In this document: positions 8,629-16,820 of the stretch, piece by piece
Layout: every line of letters starts with the position of its first letter
Numbering within the stretch: position 1 is the stretch's first letter
Source: Acinetobacter pragensis
GTDB taxonomy: Bacteria; Pseudomonadota; Gammaproteobacteria; Pseudomonadales; Moraxellaceae
Reading direction: 5' to 3'
Assembly: GCF_001605895.1 (NCBI RefSeq)
Contig: NZ_LUAW01000071.1
Location: forward strand, 33,124-84,676
Length of the DNA stretch: 51,553 nucleotides
The notes under the pieces: generated by a model
The model's database searches: none
The model's input: only the letters and a program-made list of their open reading frames with translations
What the model was told of the DNA's origin: nothing
Position numbers and translations under genes: made by a program

Positions 8629-9534
8629 TTAAGGGCAGTTCAGCTGCTGTAAAGCGGCTACACGCTGTTCAATCGTTGGGTGAGTCTGGAATAAAGCTGC
8701 AAGACTGAAGCCTTGTTCCTTACCTTCCGCAATTGCAAATGCTTTCATTTCTTTTGGCATTTGATCCGGCATTTCTGATTCTGCCTGCAAACGCAGCAGT
8801 GCAGAAATCATCGCCTGTTTGCCTGCTAGGCGGGCGCCCGCTTCATCTGCGCGGTATTCGCGGTGACGGGAGAACCACATGACGATCGCTGAGGCTAAAA
8901 TACCGAACACAATATCTAAAACAATCGTGGTAATGAAATACGCAATACCAGGAGCTTCCCCTTCTTCACGGCCAAATACATTGCGGTCAATAAAGTCGCC
9001 GACAATACGGGCAAAGAACATGACAAATGCGTTGACGACACCTTGAATCAAGGCCAAGGTCACCATGTCGCCATTGGCTACGTGCCCAATTTCATGCGCC
9101 AAAACAGCCCGCAGTTCGTCTTTATTCATACGTTCCAGCAAGCCTGTGGAAACCGATACCAATGCATCGTTTTTGTTCCATCCAGTTGCGAAAGCGTTGG
9201 ATTGATAAGATGGGAAAATACCGACTTCAGGCATTTTAATGCCCGCGCGTTGAGAGAGCTGAGCCACTTCTTGTAGTAACCAGGCTTCGGCTTGGCTGCG
9301 AGGAGCGTTCGGGTCAATAAGCTCAGTACCGGTTGTTTTCTTCGCCATCCATTTAGACATGAATAGGGAAATTAAAGAGCCAACCATACCGAAGACAAAA
9401 CAGATCACCAGCAGGTTGCCAATATTTAGGCCTCCGGCGCCATGGTAACTGCCGACACCGAAGAGTGACAAGATAATGCCAGCTACAACCAGTACCGCGA
9501 GGTTGGTTAGCAAGAACAAACCAATCCGCATCAT
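8629..9534 (-). CDS. htpX: Membrane zinc metalloprotease HtpX
   Basis: HtpX is an M48-family inner-membrane protease that helps remove misfolded membrane proteins alongside FtsH. The protein has 301 residues. Two membrane helices fill the first 60 residues, then comes the zinc motif HEIGH at residues 147-151. Two further hydrophobic segments follow (about 160-180 and 198-221). The third zinc ligand is probably Glu226 in SRHREYRAD. All active-site elements look intact. The next gene on this strand is a lytic transglycosylase gene 135 bases upstream, so htpX probably has its own promoter. In E. coli, htpX responds to envelope stress through CpxR. No such site was identified here. Confidence 0.95.
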   Translation of the reverse strand: MMRIGLFLLTNLAVLVVAGIILSLFGVGSYHGAGGLNIGNLLVICFVFGMVGSLISLFMSKWMAKKTTGTELIDPNAPRSQAEAWLLQEVAQLSQRAGIKMPEVGIFPSYQSNAFATGWNKNDALVSVSTGLLERMNKDELRAVLAHEIGHVANGDMVTLALIQGVVNAFVMFFARIVGDFIDRNVFGREEGEAPGIAYFITTIVLDIVFGILASAIVMWFSRHREYRADEAGARLAGKQAMISALLRLQAESEMPDQMPKEMKAFAIAEGKEQGFSLAALFQTHPTIEQRVAALQQLNCP

Positions 9535-9669
9535 TGAGAAAATCCTCTTATAAGATAAAAATAATCTGATTTGCTAATAAAAATCATTGAATTGAATATG
9601 AGGCGAAAGTCTCAATAATTCAAGGGAAAAAATAGCAATACCTGCATAAAAATACAAATTAACGCAATT

Positions 9670-10533
9670 TTATTCTTTGAAATATATCCGCGCAGAAGCA
9701 GACGCATTTGCTGTGGCATAAGACCCAGGCGCATCTGTATAGCTGCCGTCTGCGGTTTGAATCACTTGGCGCTGATATTTGGTCGCTTTCAGCTCTGTGG
9801 AAGGCGCTGGCTGTTCATAATTGTCAGAACTGGCAATAATTTTGCCTGATGCTGAACTGGATGCAGGGATATCGCTGACAATCCCGGTACCGTTGGAATA
9901 TAAATTATTGAAGCGGCTGGTTACGCGGCGGACATAGTCTTGCGTTTCGCGGAAGGGCGGGACTCCGCCGTACTTCTGCACATTGCCTTCACCGGCATTG
10001 TAGCCGGCAAGCACCATAGCGGTATTGCCGTTAAAGCGTTTGGTCAGCCAAGCCAAATAGCGTGCGCCCGCCATAATGTTCTGATAGGGGTCATAGGCAT
10101 TCGAGACATTGAAACGCCGGGCTGTAGCTGGCATGAGCTGCATCAGGCCTTGCGCGCCGACAGGAGAGCGTGCGTTGACATTAAAGCCGGACTCGGTATG
10201 CATGACTGCTTTAATTAAACCTTCAGATACGCCGTGCTGCTGCGAAGCCTGCTTAATAATGTGGTCAAAGGTATTTTTATTGCGGCTGTAGCTGGGCAAG
10301 ACCGAAGATTCGCTCGAACCCCAGTTGCTGTAGCTGTGAATATTGCTGTCCGGATAATACGTGGCTTTGATTTTCGTCAGCGAACGGTCAGAACTTTTCC
10401 GGTTTGTCAGCAGCGTACTGCCGTTGTTGTCCTTATAGACATATATTTGACCGGCATGCGTTATGGCTGCGCCTGAACAGATAGCCGCAGCGCCCCCTAA
10501 ATATAATGCAAATAACCCAAATTTATTGTTCAT
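9670..10533 (-). CDS. Secreted lytic transglycosylase (SLT domain)
   Basis: This probable periplasmic muramidase would cleave peptidoglycan glycan strands non-hydrolytically. Of 287 residues, the first ~28 form a signal-peptide-like segment ending near THAG. A short region beginning QIYVYKDNNGSTLLTN resembles the DUF4124 module often found on such enzymes. The SLT domain spans about 88-205, with the catalytic Glu114 in HTESGFN, then GAQGLMQLMPATA (127-138) and AGYNAGEG (176-183). The C-terminal 75 residues are Ser/Ala-rich and without a recognised domain. No lipobox is seen, so it is likely soluble or loosely attached. Assignment to a named Mlt/Slt subfamily is not secure. Confidence 0.9.
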   Translation of the reverse strand: MNNKFGLFALYLGGAAAICSGAAITHAGQIYVYKDNNGSTLLTNRKSSDRSLTKIKATYYPDSNIHSYSNWGSSESSVLPSYSRNKNTFDHIIKQASQQHGVSEGLIKAVMHTESGFNVNARSPVGAQGLMQLMPATARRFNVSNAYDPYQNIMAGARYLAWLTKRFNGNTAMVLAGYNAGEGNVQKYGGVPPFRETQDYVRRVTSRFNNLYSNGTGIVSDIPASSSASGKIIASSDNYEQPAPSTELKATKYQRQVIQTADGSYTDAPGSYATANASASARIYFKE

Positions 10534-10732
10534 TGTAGTAATTAATTAAATTTTGTCCCCATCCGTTATTCAGAGTTTAACAAAAAAAAGATGATTGAAA
10601 AGCTATGTTGCATTTATTTCCCTGCGAGTTTGTAAAAATCAAGTCATTTTGATGATTCAATAATCAAAAAAATATTTAATTTTTTTTTATCCAGCATAAC
10701 TTGACACTATTAAGCCTTTGTTTTTAATTGAT

Positions 10733-10765
10733 ATTTAAATTGATCAAAAAATGATCAATTTAAAT
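10733..10765. repeat. Perfect 14-bp inverted repeat
   Basis: ATTTAAATTGATCA (10733-10746) and its exact complement TGATCAATTTAAAT (10752-10765) flank AAAAA. There is no T-run after it, so it is unlikely to be a terminator. Each arm contains a TGATCA palindrome. It may be an operator or cruciform site. Confidence 0.8.
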
Positions 10766-10808
10766 AGAAGCCTTCAAGTCAGGGCAAGAGAAGCTGTCAA
10801 GTTGTTTT

Positions 10809-10853
10809 AAATCCACAAAGTTATCCACAGGATTTGTGGAAAACTGTGGAAAA
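10809..10853. promoter_or_regulatory. Cluster of four DnaA-box-like 9-mers
   Basis: The site at 10821-10829 is the exact consensus TTATCCACA. A 7/9 match lies at 10809-10817 on the + strand. Two TTTTCCACA sites (8/9) lie on the - strand at 10835-10843 and 10845-10853. Such density in 45 bases suggests DnaA binding. The function (titration, ttcA control or other) is inference. Confidence 0.55.
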
Positions 10854-11028
10854 GTCCAAAAGATAAGCATCTTGGGTAAAAAATGAACTCAAACGTTCAA
10901 AATAACATCCGCAGCATTACTTGAAGATGACATTAATTTTCTTTTTTCAGAAATTACATTCTTTAGGTGCGGGATGGCTGTGAATCGGATAAAATTGCGC
11001 GGTATTTTTTTTTAGGTTTAACTCGTCT

Positions 11029-11955
11029 ATGTTCTCGCCAGTTGAGTCCAGTCAAGGATTTAATTTCAAACCAGAACTGCCAACCAGCTCTGCGTATTAT
11101 CGTCTGCTGAAAAAGCTGCGCCGCCAGGTCGGTCATGCCATTCGTGATTTTAAAATGATCGAAGAGGGCGACAAAGTCATGGTGTGTGTGTCGGGCGGAA
11201 AAGACAGCTATACCTTGCTGGACATCATGCTGCAGTTTAAACGCATTGCGCCGATCAATTTTGATGTGGTGGCGGTGAACTTAGACCAGAAGCAGCCGGG
11301 TTTTCCAGAAGATGTATTGCCGCGTTATTTAGAAGAAAATAACATCCCGTACTACATCTTAGAAAAAGATACCTACAGCATTACTAAAAAGTTAACGCCA
11401 GAAGGTAAAACCTACTGCGCTGTCTGCTCACGCCTCAGACGCGGATCGCTGTATGGCTTTGCGCAGGAAATCGGCGCAACTAAAGTGGCGCTGGGCCATC
11501 ACCGTGATGATATTTTGGCGACGTTCTTTTTAAACTTGTTCCATGGCGGCAGTTTAAAAGCGATGCCGCCAAAGCTGCTGTCTTCGGATAAGAAGAACAT
11601 TCTGATCCGGCCGCTGGCTTATGTGGAAGAAAAAGACATCATTAAATACGCAGAAATGCGTAAATTTCCGATTATTCCGTGCAACTTGTGCGGTTCGCAG
11701 GAAAACTTGCAGCGCGCAATGCTGAACGACATGCTGCGCCAGTGGGACAAAGATTATCCGAAACGCCTGCACAGCATTTTTGGCGCATTGCAGAATGTAT
11801 CTCCATCGCAGTTGGCTGACCGTGAATTGTTTGATTTCGAAGCACTGGACAGTGAACGTGAATTTGATTTCAAAGGCAGCTGCTCAACAGAAGAGCAGGC
11901 AGACAGTGAAAGCAAGCGCATCAATATGGTCAATTTAGGCTTTGCTGCGGATTGA
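11029..11955 (+). CDS. ttcA: tRNA 2-thiocytidine(32) synthetase TtcA
   Basis: TtcA thiolates cytidine 32 in the anticodon loop of several tRNAs using ATP and a 4Fe-4S cluster. The 308-residue protein carries the PP-loop SGGKDS at residues 55-60. It also has the cluster-binding pair Cys130-x-x-Cys133 in [11 protein letters not shown], and a second CxxC at 218 and 221 in [15 protein letters not shown] (156-161) is also characteristic. The C-terminal ~45 residues are acidic and variable. The start at 11029 has only a weak RBS (TTTAGGTTTAACTCGTCT), but no better start is in frame. It is a single-gene unit ending in a terminator. Confidence 0.95.
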   Translation: MFSPVESSQGFNFKPELPTSSAYYRLLKKLRRQVGHAIRDFKMIEEGDKVMVCVSGGKDSYTLLDIMLQFKRIAPINFDVVAVNLDQKQPGFPEDVLPRYLEENNIPYYILEKDTYSITKKLTPEGKTYCAVCSRLRRGSLYGFAQEIGATKVALGHHRDDILATFFLNLFHGGSLKAMPPKLLSSDKKNILIRPLAYVEEKDIIKYAEMRKFPIIPCNLCGSQENLQRAMLNDMLRQWDKDYPKRLHSIFGALQNVSPSQLADRELFDFEALDSEREFDFKGSCSTEEQADSESKRINMVNLGFAAD

Positions 11956-11971
11956 TGCGGTAATTGTATTG

Positions 11972-12005
11972 AAAAAAGCATCTTCTTGTCTAAGATGCTT
12001 TTTTT
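11972..12005 (+). terminator. Terminator after ttcA
   Basis: The stem AAGCATCTT/AAGATGCTT is preceded by an A-run and followed by seven T. Confidence 0.9.
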
Positions 12006-12178
12006 ATGTTTTTGATTTTTATAAATTATGTATAAAAAATATTAAAACTGAACGGTGCGTACAAAAAACTTTAGGCATATTTTAAGATTACATGCTATAA
12101 CAGGCTTCAAGCAAAATAGCTTCAAAAGATGCGGCCTGGATAGGCTTCACACACGAACAAATATATTGAGGAAACATC

Positions 12179-12562
12179 ATGCCTGCTTTTTTAACTGATG
12201 ATTGGTTTTCAACTGTAGAAACTCTTACTGCTCAAGCTGGTAATCTGAATTTACCGCCTGCATTGGCAAATCTTGCAATCAACTTGGTCGTTGCAGACGC
12301 TTCTGGCAATACTGAATTATCGTTGGATGGCGGCGCAATTAAAAAAGGCCTTTCAGGCAACGCGAAAACCACTTTAAACATGGATGGGGAAACTTTACGT
12401 AAAGTATTCCTGGAGTTTGATATGGCTGCGGCTATGCAGGCTTTCATGACCGGTAAAATTAAAGTTCAAGGCGATATGTCGCAATTAATGGCATTGCAAA
12501 CTGCAAAGCCTAGCCAAGAACAAAAAGATTTATTCAAAAAAGTGCTTGAGCAAACTGCTTAA
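12179..12562 (+). CDS. SCP2 sterol-carrier-like protein
   Basis: This is a 127-residue single-domain protein of the SCP2 fold. Bacterial SCP2 proteins bind lipids or fatty-acyl compounds in a hydrophobic tunnel, and the ligand here is unknown. Visible features are LSLDGGAIKKGLSGNAKTTLNMDGETLRKVF and an ending typical of the domain, FMTGKIKVQGDMSQLMAL. There is no signal peptide or membrane segment, so it is cytoplasmic. The start follows TTGAGGAAACATC, a strong RBS. It is monocistronic between two terminators. Confidence 0.88.
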   Translation: MPAFLTDDWFSTVETLTAQAGNLNLPPALANLAINLVVADASGNTELSLDGGAIKKGLSGNAKTTLNMDGETLRKVFLEFDMAAAMQAFMTGKIKVQGDMSQLMALQTAKPSQEQKDLFKKVLEQTA

Positions 12563-12573
12563 TCTACTTGAAT

Positions 12574-12606
12574 AAAAAAAGCTTACCTTAAGGTAAGCTT
12601 TTTTTT
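12574..12606. terminator. Bidirectional terminator between SCP2 gene and lytic transglycosylase gene
   Basis: AAAAGCTTACC/GGTAAGCTTTT pairs around TTAA, with an A-run on the left and a T-run on the right, between convergent genes. Confidence 0.93.
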
Positions 12607-12623
12607 GCGCTGAATATCAGGGT

Positions 12624-13736
12624 TTAGATATTCACCAGCTGAGGCGTTGTCTTGATGTGCTCCAGATAAGCGCGGATACGCGTCACGTATTGCACAGCCT
12701 GACGGTAACGGCCATTGCGGGCTTTATTGCTGTCAAGATAGGCATACAGGTTGACCCACTGATCTGGATCTTTACCTTGCGATTTAATGCTTTTGCGAAT
12801 CTGATTCACTGCGCCTGGCCCCATATTATAAGCCACCAGCGCATACCAGTTGCGGTCAGGAAATGGAATGTCATCATAGCGGCTCAGCATTAAATCATAG
12901 TACTTTGCACCGCCTTGAATGCTTTGCACCGGATCTGTGCGGTTGCTGACACCCATTGCCTTGGCTGTACTGTTGGTCAGCATCATTAAACCGCGGACAC
13001 CTGTCGGTGAAACCGAATTCGGCTTTAAATACGATTCTTGGTAACCGATAGCGGCCAGCAGATGCCAGTCTAAGTCATACAGCTGGGCAGTACGCTGAAA
13101 GCTCGCTTTATAAATAGGCATGCGGTTGTTTAAATCGCGCTGGATACTGTCCCAAGACTCTTGCTTAATGACATTGCGGTTATAAAATGACGCCAATTGC
13201 TGCAGGGTACCGCTTTGTTTGCTTCGGCAGACAAAACCGCTGGCAGTATCACTTAATGGATCATTGGCGGCTTTGAATACCCAATTCAGGTTTGCATTCA
13301 GGCCATTTTTTTGCAATGCAGCGGTTTCACCGCAGGTTGCCGAAAATGAGGTTAGGCTTTTTGCTTCAATGCTTTGAATGCTTGCCGTGGTCATGGCGAA
13401 ACTGGCTTTGCCTTGCTTGACCCATTTTAAGGCTGTGGCATTGTCATCTACGGTTTTAAACTCAAGCTTCACATTTAAGCTATCTGCGTAATTGCGGACC
13501 AAGTCATAGCCGAAGCCATGAAAATGTTCACTGTCATCAAATACAGTGGTGGGGTTAACCACCGAAACAACAACCAAGGTGTTGCTGTTGACGACATTAT
13601 CAAATTGATATGCCGTTTTGCTTGCATTAATACTATGAAATGGGAGAAGTAAAGTACTAAAAGCAAGCGCTTTGATTGGGAGGGATTTTAAAGAGTTAAG
13701 GCAAAGCCTCGACCCAGAAGTTGAACTACTGTGCAT
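12624..13736 (-). CDS. MltF-like lytic transglycosylase
   Basis: This 370-residue envelope enzyme has the MltF layout. A signal-peptide-like N-terminus (to about residue 39, INASK) precedes a domain resembling family-3 solute-binding proteins (about 52-180). That domain includes GFGYDLVRNYADSLNVKLEF, KQGKASFAMT and ASFYNRN. An SLT muramidase domain follows (about 215-350), with the likely catalytic Glu234 in GYQESYLKPN, then TGVRGLMMLT and ALVAYNMGPGAVNQ. The substrate-binding-like half probably regulates or positions the catalytic half, as in MltF. It is shorter than E. coli MltF (~518 residues) and shows no clear lipobox, so identity with MltF itself is uncertain. GGAGACAAC gives a good RBS. 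Confidence 0.87.
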   Translation of the reverse strand: MHSSSTSGSRLCLNSLKSLPIKALAFSTLLLPFHSINASKTAYQFDNVVNSNTLVVVSVVNPTTVFDDSEHFHGFGYDLVRNYADSLNVKLEFKTVDDNATALKWVKQGKASFAMTTASIQSIEAKSLTSFSATCGETAALQKNGLNANLNWVFKAANDPLSDTASGFVCRSKQSGTLQQLASFYNRNVIKQESWDSIQRDLNNRMPIYKASFQRTAQLYDLDWHLLAAIGYQESYLKPNSVSPTGVRGLMMLTNSTAKAMGVSNRTDPVQSIQGGAKYYDLMLSRYDDIPFPDRNWYALVAYNMGPGAVNQIRKSIKSQGKDPDQWVNLYAYLDSNKARNGRYRQAVQYVTRIRAYLEHIKTTPQLVNI

Positions 13737-14099
13737 GTTGTCTCCGCTACAGGTATTTATGCCCTAAAAAGCCAAGGCGAACAGCCTTAAAACTTCACAA
13801 GTCAGCTAAATGCGATAAGGGTTGGGCAGTCATGACGTCATTCAAAATGACTAAGGATTGAATGAAAAAATATACAGAAAAACTGTGTTGATTAAAAAAC
13901 AAGCAGAACTAAAAGATGTGCGCATAATAAAGATGAAAAAAACGCTTGTCAAATTTTGTACATGAATTAATGAAAATGTGTAACATAAGTCGCTAATTTT
14001 ATTAATGAATAAATTTTATAAACTTTTAATGTGCAGAAAACAGGGATAAAATAGCGGTTTCCTGTAATCTCTGTGTAATTTCAGAAGACCGAATTTGCG
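13737..14099. other. Intergenic region between divergent MltF-like gene and greB
   Basis: The region is AT-rich and must contain two promoters. The only regular element I see is the 10-bp palindrome ATGACGTCAT (13832-13841), whose significance is unclear. I found no coding sequence, RNA gene or terminator. Confidence 0.55.
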
Positions 14100-14594
14100 A
14101 TGAAATCGAATTTAATTACCCGCGCGGGACATGACCTGCTGGTGGCTGAACTGCAGCATTTGTGGCATGAAGAACGGCCTGAAATTACCAAAAAAGTAAA
14201 CTGGGCGGCCAGCCTCGGTGACCGTTCAGAAAATGCGGATTATCAATACAACAAACAGCTGCTGCGTAAAATAGACCGCCGTGTCCGTTATCTGGGCAAG
14301 CGTTTGGAAGAGCTGCGCATTATTGATTTTTCATCTGAGCAGGCTGGAAAAGTGTATTTCGGCGCATGGGTAGATATTGAAAATGATGACGGTGATGTCA
14401 AAAGGCTGCGTATTGTCGGGGTTGATGAAATTTATGACCATCATCCGCAGCATATCTCGATCGATTCTCCTATGGCTAGGGCGCTGCTGTCCAAGCAGGT
14501 GGATGATGAAGTTGAAGTGCAGACACCATCGGGTAAAAAATTATGGTATATCAATGCAATTCATTATGAGGATTCTGAAAGTCTGTCTAAATAA
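14100..14594 (+). CDS. greB: Transcription elongation factor GreB
   Basis: GreB rescues backtracked RNA polymerase by stimulating transcript cleavage through its coiled-coil tip. The protein has 164 residues. The N-terminal coiled coil (about 1-75) contains LWHEERPEITKKV, WAASLGDRSENADYQYNKQLLRKIDRRVRYL, with the acidic tip residues D and E in GDRSENADY. The FKBP-like C-terminal domain follows (VYFGAWVDIENDDGD to VEVQTPSGKKLWYINAI). RKIDRR and YQYNKQLL are typical of GreB rather than GreA. A promoter lies in the preceding AT-rich gap but could not be fixed. Confidence 0.93.
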   Translation: MKSNLITRAGHDLLVAELQHLWHEERPEITKKVNWAASLGDRSENADYQYNKQLLRKIDRRVRYLGKRLEELRIIDFSSEQAGKVYFGAWVDIENDDGDVKRLRIVGVDEIYDHHPQHISIDSPMARALLSKQVDDEVEVQTPSGKKLWYINAIHYEDSESLSK

Positions 14595-14644
14595 ATCAGT
14601 TGATTTTATTTTGATCAGTCAGAAGGGGAAACTCAGAAAAGCAT

Positions 14645-14673
14645 TTGCCTAAAACAAAATTTATTTATATGAT
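14645..14673 (+). promoter_or_regulatory. Promoter of first tRNA-Ser
   Basis: TTGCCT (14645-14650), a 17-base spacer and TATGAT (14668-14673) end nine bases before the tRNA 5' end. The sequence is shared with the second copy. Confidence 0.75.
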
Positions 14674-14682
14674 GTCGCCCAT

Positions 14683-14772
14683 GGAAGCGTGGCAGAGCGG
14701 TTTAATGCACCGGTCTTGAAAACCGACGAGGGTTTACCCCCTCCGTGAGTTCGAATCTCACCGCTTCCGCCA
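14683..14772 (+). tRNA. tRNA-Ser (anticodon UGA), copy 1
   Basis: These 90 bases include an encoded CCA. The acceptor stem GGAAGCG pairs with CGCTTCC. The anticodon loop CTTGAAA lies between CCGGT-type arms and gives anticodon TGA. The long variable arm (GAGGGTTTACCCCCTC) identifies a class II tRNA-Ser. The T-loop is GTTCGAATC. The discriminator base is G. Confidence 0.97.
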
Positions 14773-14778
14773 AATTCA

Positions 14779-14807
14779 AAAACCCCAATCATTGATTGGG
14801 GTTTTTT
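14779..14807 (+). terminator. Terminator after first tRNA-Ser
   Basis: AACCCCAATC/GATTGGGGTT is a 10-bp stem followed by a T-run, six bases past the CCA. Confidence 0.92.
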
Positions 14808-14871
14808 TATGGCTTGATAGTTTTAATTGGATATTTTTTGGATCATTAGAATCACGCATATGCAAAAAGAT

Positions 14872-14900
14872 TTGCCATATTTCGGTTTTATTTATATGAT
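14872..14900 (+). promoter_or_regulatory. Promoter of second tRNA-Ser
   Basis: TTGCCA (14872-14877), a 17-base spacer and TATGAT (14895-14900) have the same geometry as the promoter of copy 1. Confidence 0.77.
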
Positions 14901-14909
14901 AGCCGCCAT

Positions 14910-14999
14910 GGAAGCGTGGCAGAGCGGTTTAATGCACCGGTCTTGAAAACCGACGAGGGTTTACCCCCTCCGTGAGTTCGAATCTCACCGCTTCCGCCA
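14910..14999 (+). tRNA. tRNA-Ser (anticodon UGA), copy 2
   Basis: This is identical to copy 1 over all 90 bases as far as I can compare by eye. It starts 227 bases downstream and has its own promoter and its own, less perfect, terminator. The pair looks like a tandem duplication of a whole transcription unit. Confidence 0.97.
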
Positions 15000-15004
15000 A
15001 ATTC

Positions 15005-15036
15005 AAAAAACCTCAGTCATTTGATTGGGGTTTTTT
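15005..15036 (+). terminator. Degraded terminator after second tRNA-Ser
   Basis: AACCTCAGTCA and TTGATTGGGGTT form an imperfect version of the first copy's terminator hairpin, still followed by a T-run. Confidence 0.7.
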
Positions 15037-15230
15037 ATTGCCTGTATTTTTAAGATTTTATAAGAAAGCACGGATGCAGATTTACACCGCGGTTTAGCGG
15101 TAATTAAAAAAGTCTTTGCGGCATAAGTTTTGTGAACGATATAGAGGGAGCCTGATTATGCAGTTGTATGACTGATTAAGAACATCTGCAAACTTGGCGT
15201 TATTTTTATTTATTATGAAGTTCTTTTTTT

Positions 15231-15260
15231 ATAAAAAATAGCCCCATTATTGGAGCTATT
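15231..15260 (-). terminator. Terminator after permease gene
   Basis: Read on the minus strand, AATAGCTCCA pairs with TGGGGCTATT (one G-T pair) around ATAA and is followed by a T-run. It lies just past the permease stop codon. Confidence 0.85.
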
Positions 15261-15283
15261 GCATTAATTAATCCTTTCAAACT

Positions 15284-16708
15284 TTAATTGAGAATATGGA
15301 ACAGCACAGCAAATAAGCCGATATTGGCAATCACAATTGCCCATCCGCCAAACAGCATATATTTCAACTGGCTGGAGCGCGCAAGCCCCATTTGTCCAAA
15401 CATGTCAGAAGAAGGGAAAGGGCCAAACCAGTCAACTTGAGAGCTGGCGAGCAGTACGGCTGTGACGCCTGCAGGCGGAACACCATGCGCAATCAGAATC
15501 GGGCCAAAAATTTTATTGGTGAAGGTCATTTGTGCAACCGCTGCTCCAGGAATATGGCCGACAATATTGAACAGGAAAATAAAGAAGCACAGCATGGCTG
15601 GCGTTAATCCTGTGAGATAGGGAGTGACATTGTCCAGCAGCGTCTGGTAAGCATTGAGCTTTTCTACCAATTCCAAAATAGGGTTATACAGCCAGTAAAG
15701 GATGAACATCCAAACCAATTTTCCGCAGCCGTCATACAGCGCTTCTAAAATCTGTTTAGGCGCCATGCCGGCAACCAGACCTGTGAACAATGCTACAGTC
15801 AGCATTACAATAATGGCGAAGCTGAATCCGGCTTTAAGGCTAATGCCAATGATTGCCATGACAATAATTGTGCCGATAAATACTGCTGCTGCGCGTTTAC
15901 TGCGCTTCTGATTTTCTGGATCGGTATCTTCTTTTTGATTCAGAAAGCTTGCGTTGTATTCATATTTGCCTACAGTCCATTTTTGAATGTAATTGGACAT
16001 GATCCAGCCCGTGCCCAAGGTTACAATGCTCATCGGCAATGCGGATGTCAGAAGGAATTGAGGATAGCTTAAACCGCCAAGTTCAAGAATTGTTACCGTA
16101 CTGGGGGTAAATGGTCCAATAAATAAGCCGATAGAACCTGAAATCATCAACAGCAAAGCAACCGTCGGCGGGGTTAAGCCGACAGCGGCTGCAATGGGAA
16201 TAACCACCGCCACAATAATTGCGTTGCCGCCAGCCATAGTGCCCAATGCGCCGCAAATGATAATGGATGACAGAATAATGCCGAGCTTAACGCGGCTTTG
16301 ACTGGATAAGCCAACCTTATTGACAATAAATTTGACCAATTCACGGGCAGCGCCAGTTCTGTTTGCAACTTCACCTACACCTGCGCCCAGCATGATAATC
16401 AGCCCGACCGTTGCAATAAATGAACCGGTTGATTTGGCTAAAATTGCCCCCAGTTCCAGTACACCGGTAGAAGTCATGACCACACTGATCAGGATGGCGA
16501 CAATGACTGATAGAACGATATCCAATCCGATGACAGTTAAAATAGCTAAGGCGAAAATAGGCAGCAGGCCGATTACTCCAACATCAGCTATGGGTAAAGT
16601 TCTAGCATATAAAGCCAGAGCAAAGCATAAAATGATAATGGCGCTTAACGCAAAATTTTTTTGAGTCCATATTGGGTTTATGGACGCAGTTGATGACTCA
16701 AGCTGCAT
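15284..16708 (-). CDS. Ion-transporter-superfamily permease, substrate unknown
   Basis: This 474-residue inner-membrane carrier has about 12 hydrophobic segments. Features are LIIMLGAGVGEVANRTGAARELV, the glycine-rich GTMAGGNAIIV, and a matching second-half stretch FNIVGHIPGAAVAQMTF. The two-repeat layout fits the ion-transporter superfamily (GntP/DcuC/NhaC-like). I cannot name the subfamily. The start at 16708 follows GGGAGAGAAC and gives MQLESST. An upstream in-frame start at 16804 would run through the LysR promoter region. It is divergent from a LysR gene and close to DadA- and RidA-type genes, so an amino-acid or organic-acid substrate is likely (inference). Confidence 0.85.
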   Translation of the reverse strand: MQLESSTASINPIWTQKNFALSAIIILCFALALYARTLPIADVGVIGLLPIFALAILTVIGLDIVLSVIVAILISVVMTSTGVLELGAILAKSTGSFIATVGLIIMLGAGVGEVANRTGAARELVKFIVNKVGLSSQSRVKLGIILSSIIICGALGTMAGGNAIIVAVVIPIAAAVGLTPPTVALLLMISGSIGLFIGPFTPSTVTILELGGLSYPQFLLTSALPMSIVTLGTGWIMSNYIQKWTVGKYEYNASFLNQKEDTDPENQKRSKRAAAVFIGTIIVMAIIGISLKAGFSFAIIVMLTVALFTGLVAGMAPKQILEALYDGCGKLVWMFILYWLYNPILELVEKLNAYQTLLDNVTPYLTGLTPAMLCFFIFLFNIVGHIPGAAVAQMTFTNKIFGPILIAHGVPPAGVTAVLLASSQVDWFGPFPSSDMFGQMGLARSSQLKYMLFGGWAIVIANIGLFAVLFHILN

Positions 16709-16793
16709 GTTCTCTCCCTGATTGCTTGTTCTGGATATGCCGGTCAATTTACAAGGCTTTATTGACATTAAGTAATGAATTCTAATAGATTGC

Positions 16794-16806
16794 CTATAAC
16801 CCATAG
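16794..16806. promoter_or_regulatory. Possible LysR-type operator
   Basis: CTAT and ATAG flank AACCC in the gap between the permease gene and the LysR gene, where an autoregulatory LysR site would be expected. The motif is short and the call is tentative. Confidence 0.3.
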
Positions 16807-16820
16807 TTATGTGCTCTATT

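Larger units (their letters stand above)
10534..11028. other. 495-base intergenic region upstream of ttcA
   Basis: This divergent gap separates a lytic transglycosylase gene from ttcA. The left half is very AT-rich. It contains a perfect 14-bp inverted repeat and a cluster of DnaA-box-like sequences, listed separately. I see no coding sequence and no RNA gene. Confidence 0.7.

Noticed and set aside
10681..10860. Chromosomal replication origin
   Set aside because: DnaA-box-like sites and AT-rich DNA are present, but dnaA, gidA, rpmH and other origin neighbours are absent. The boxes are few for an origin.
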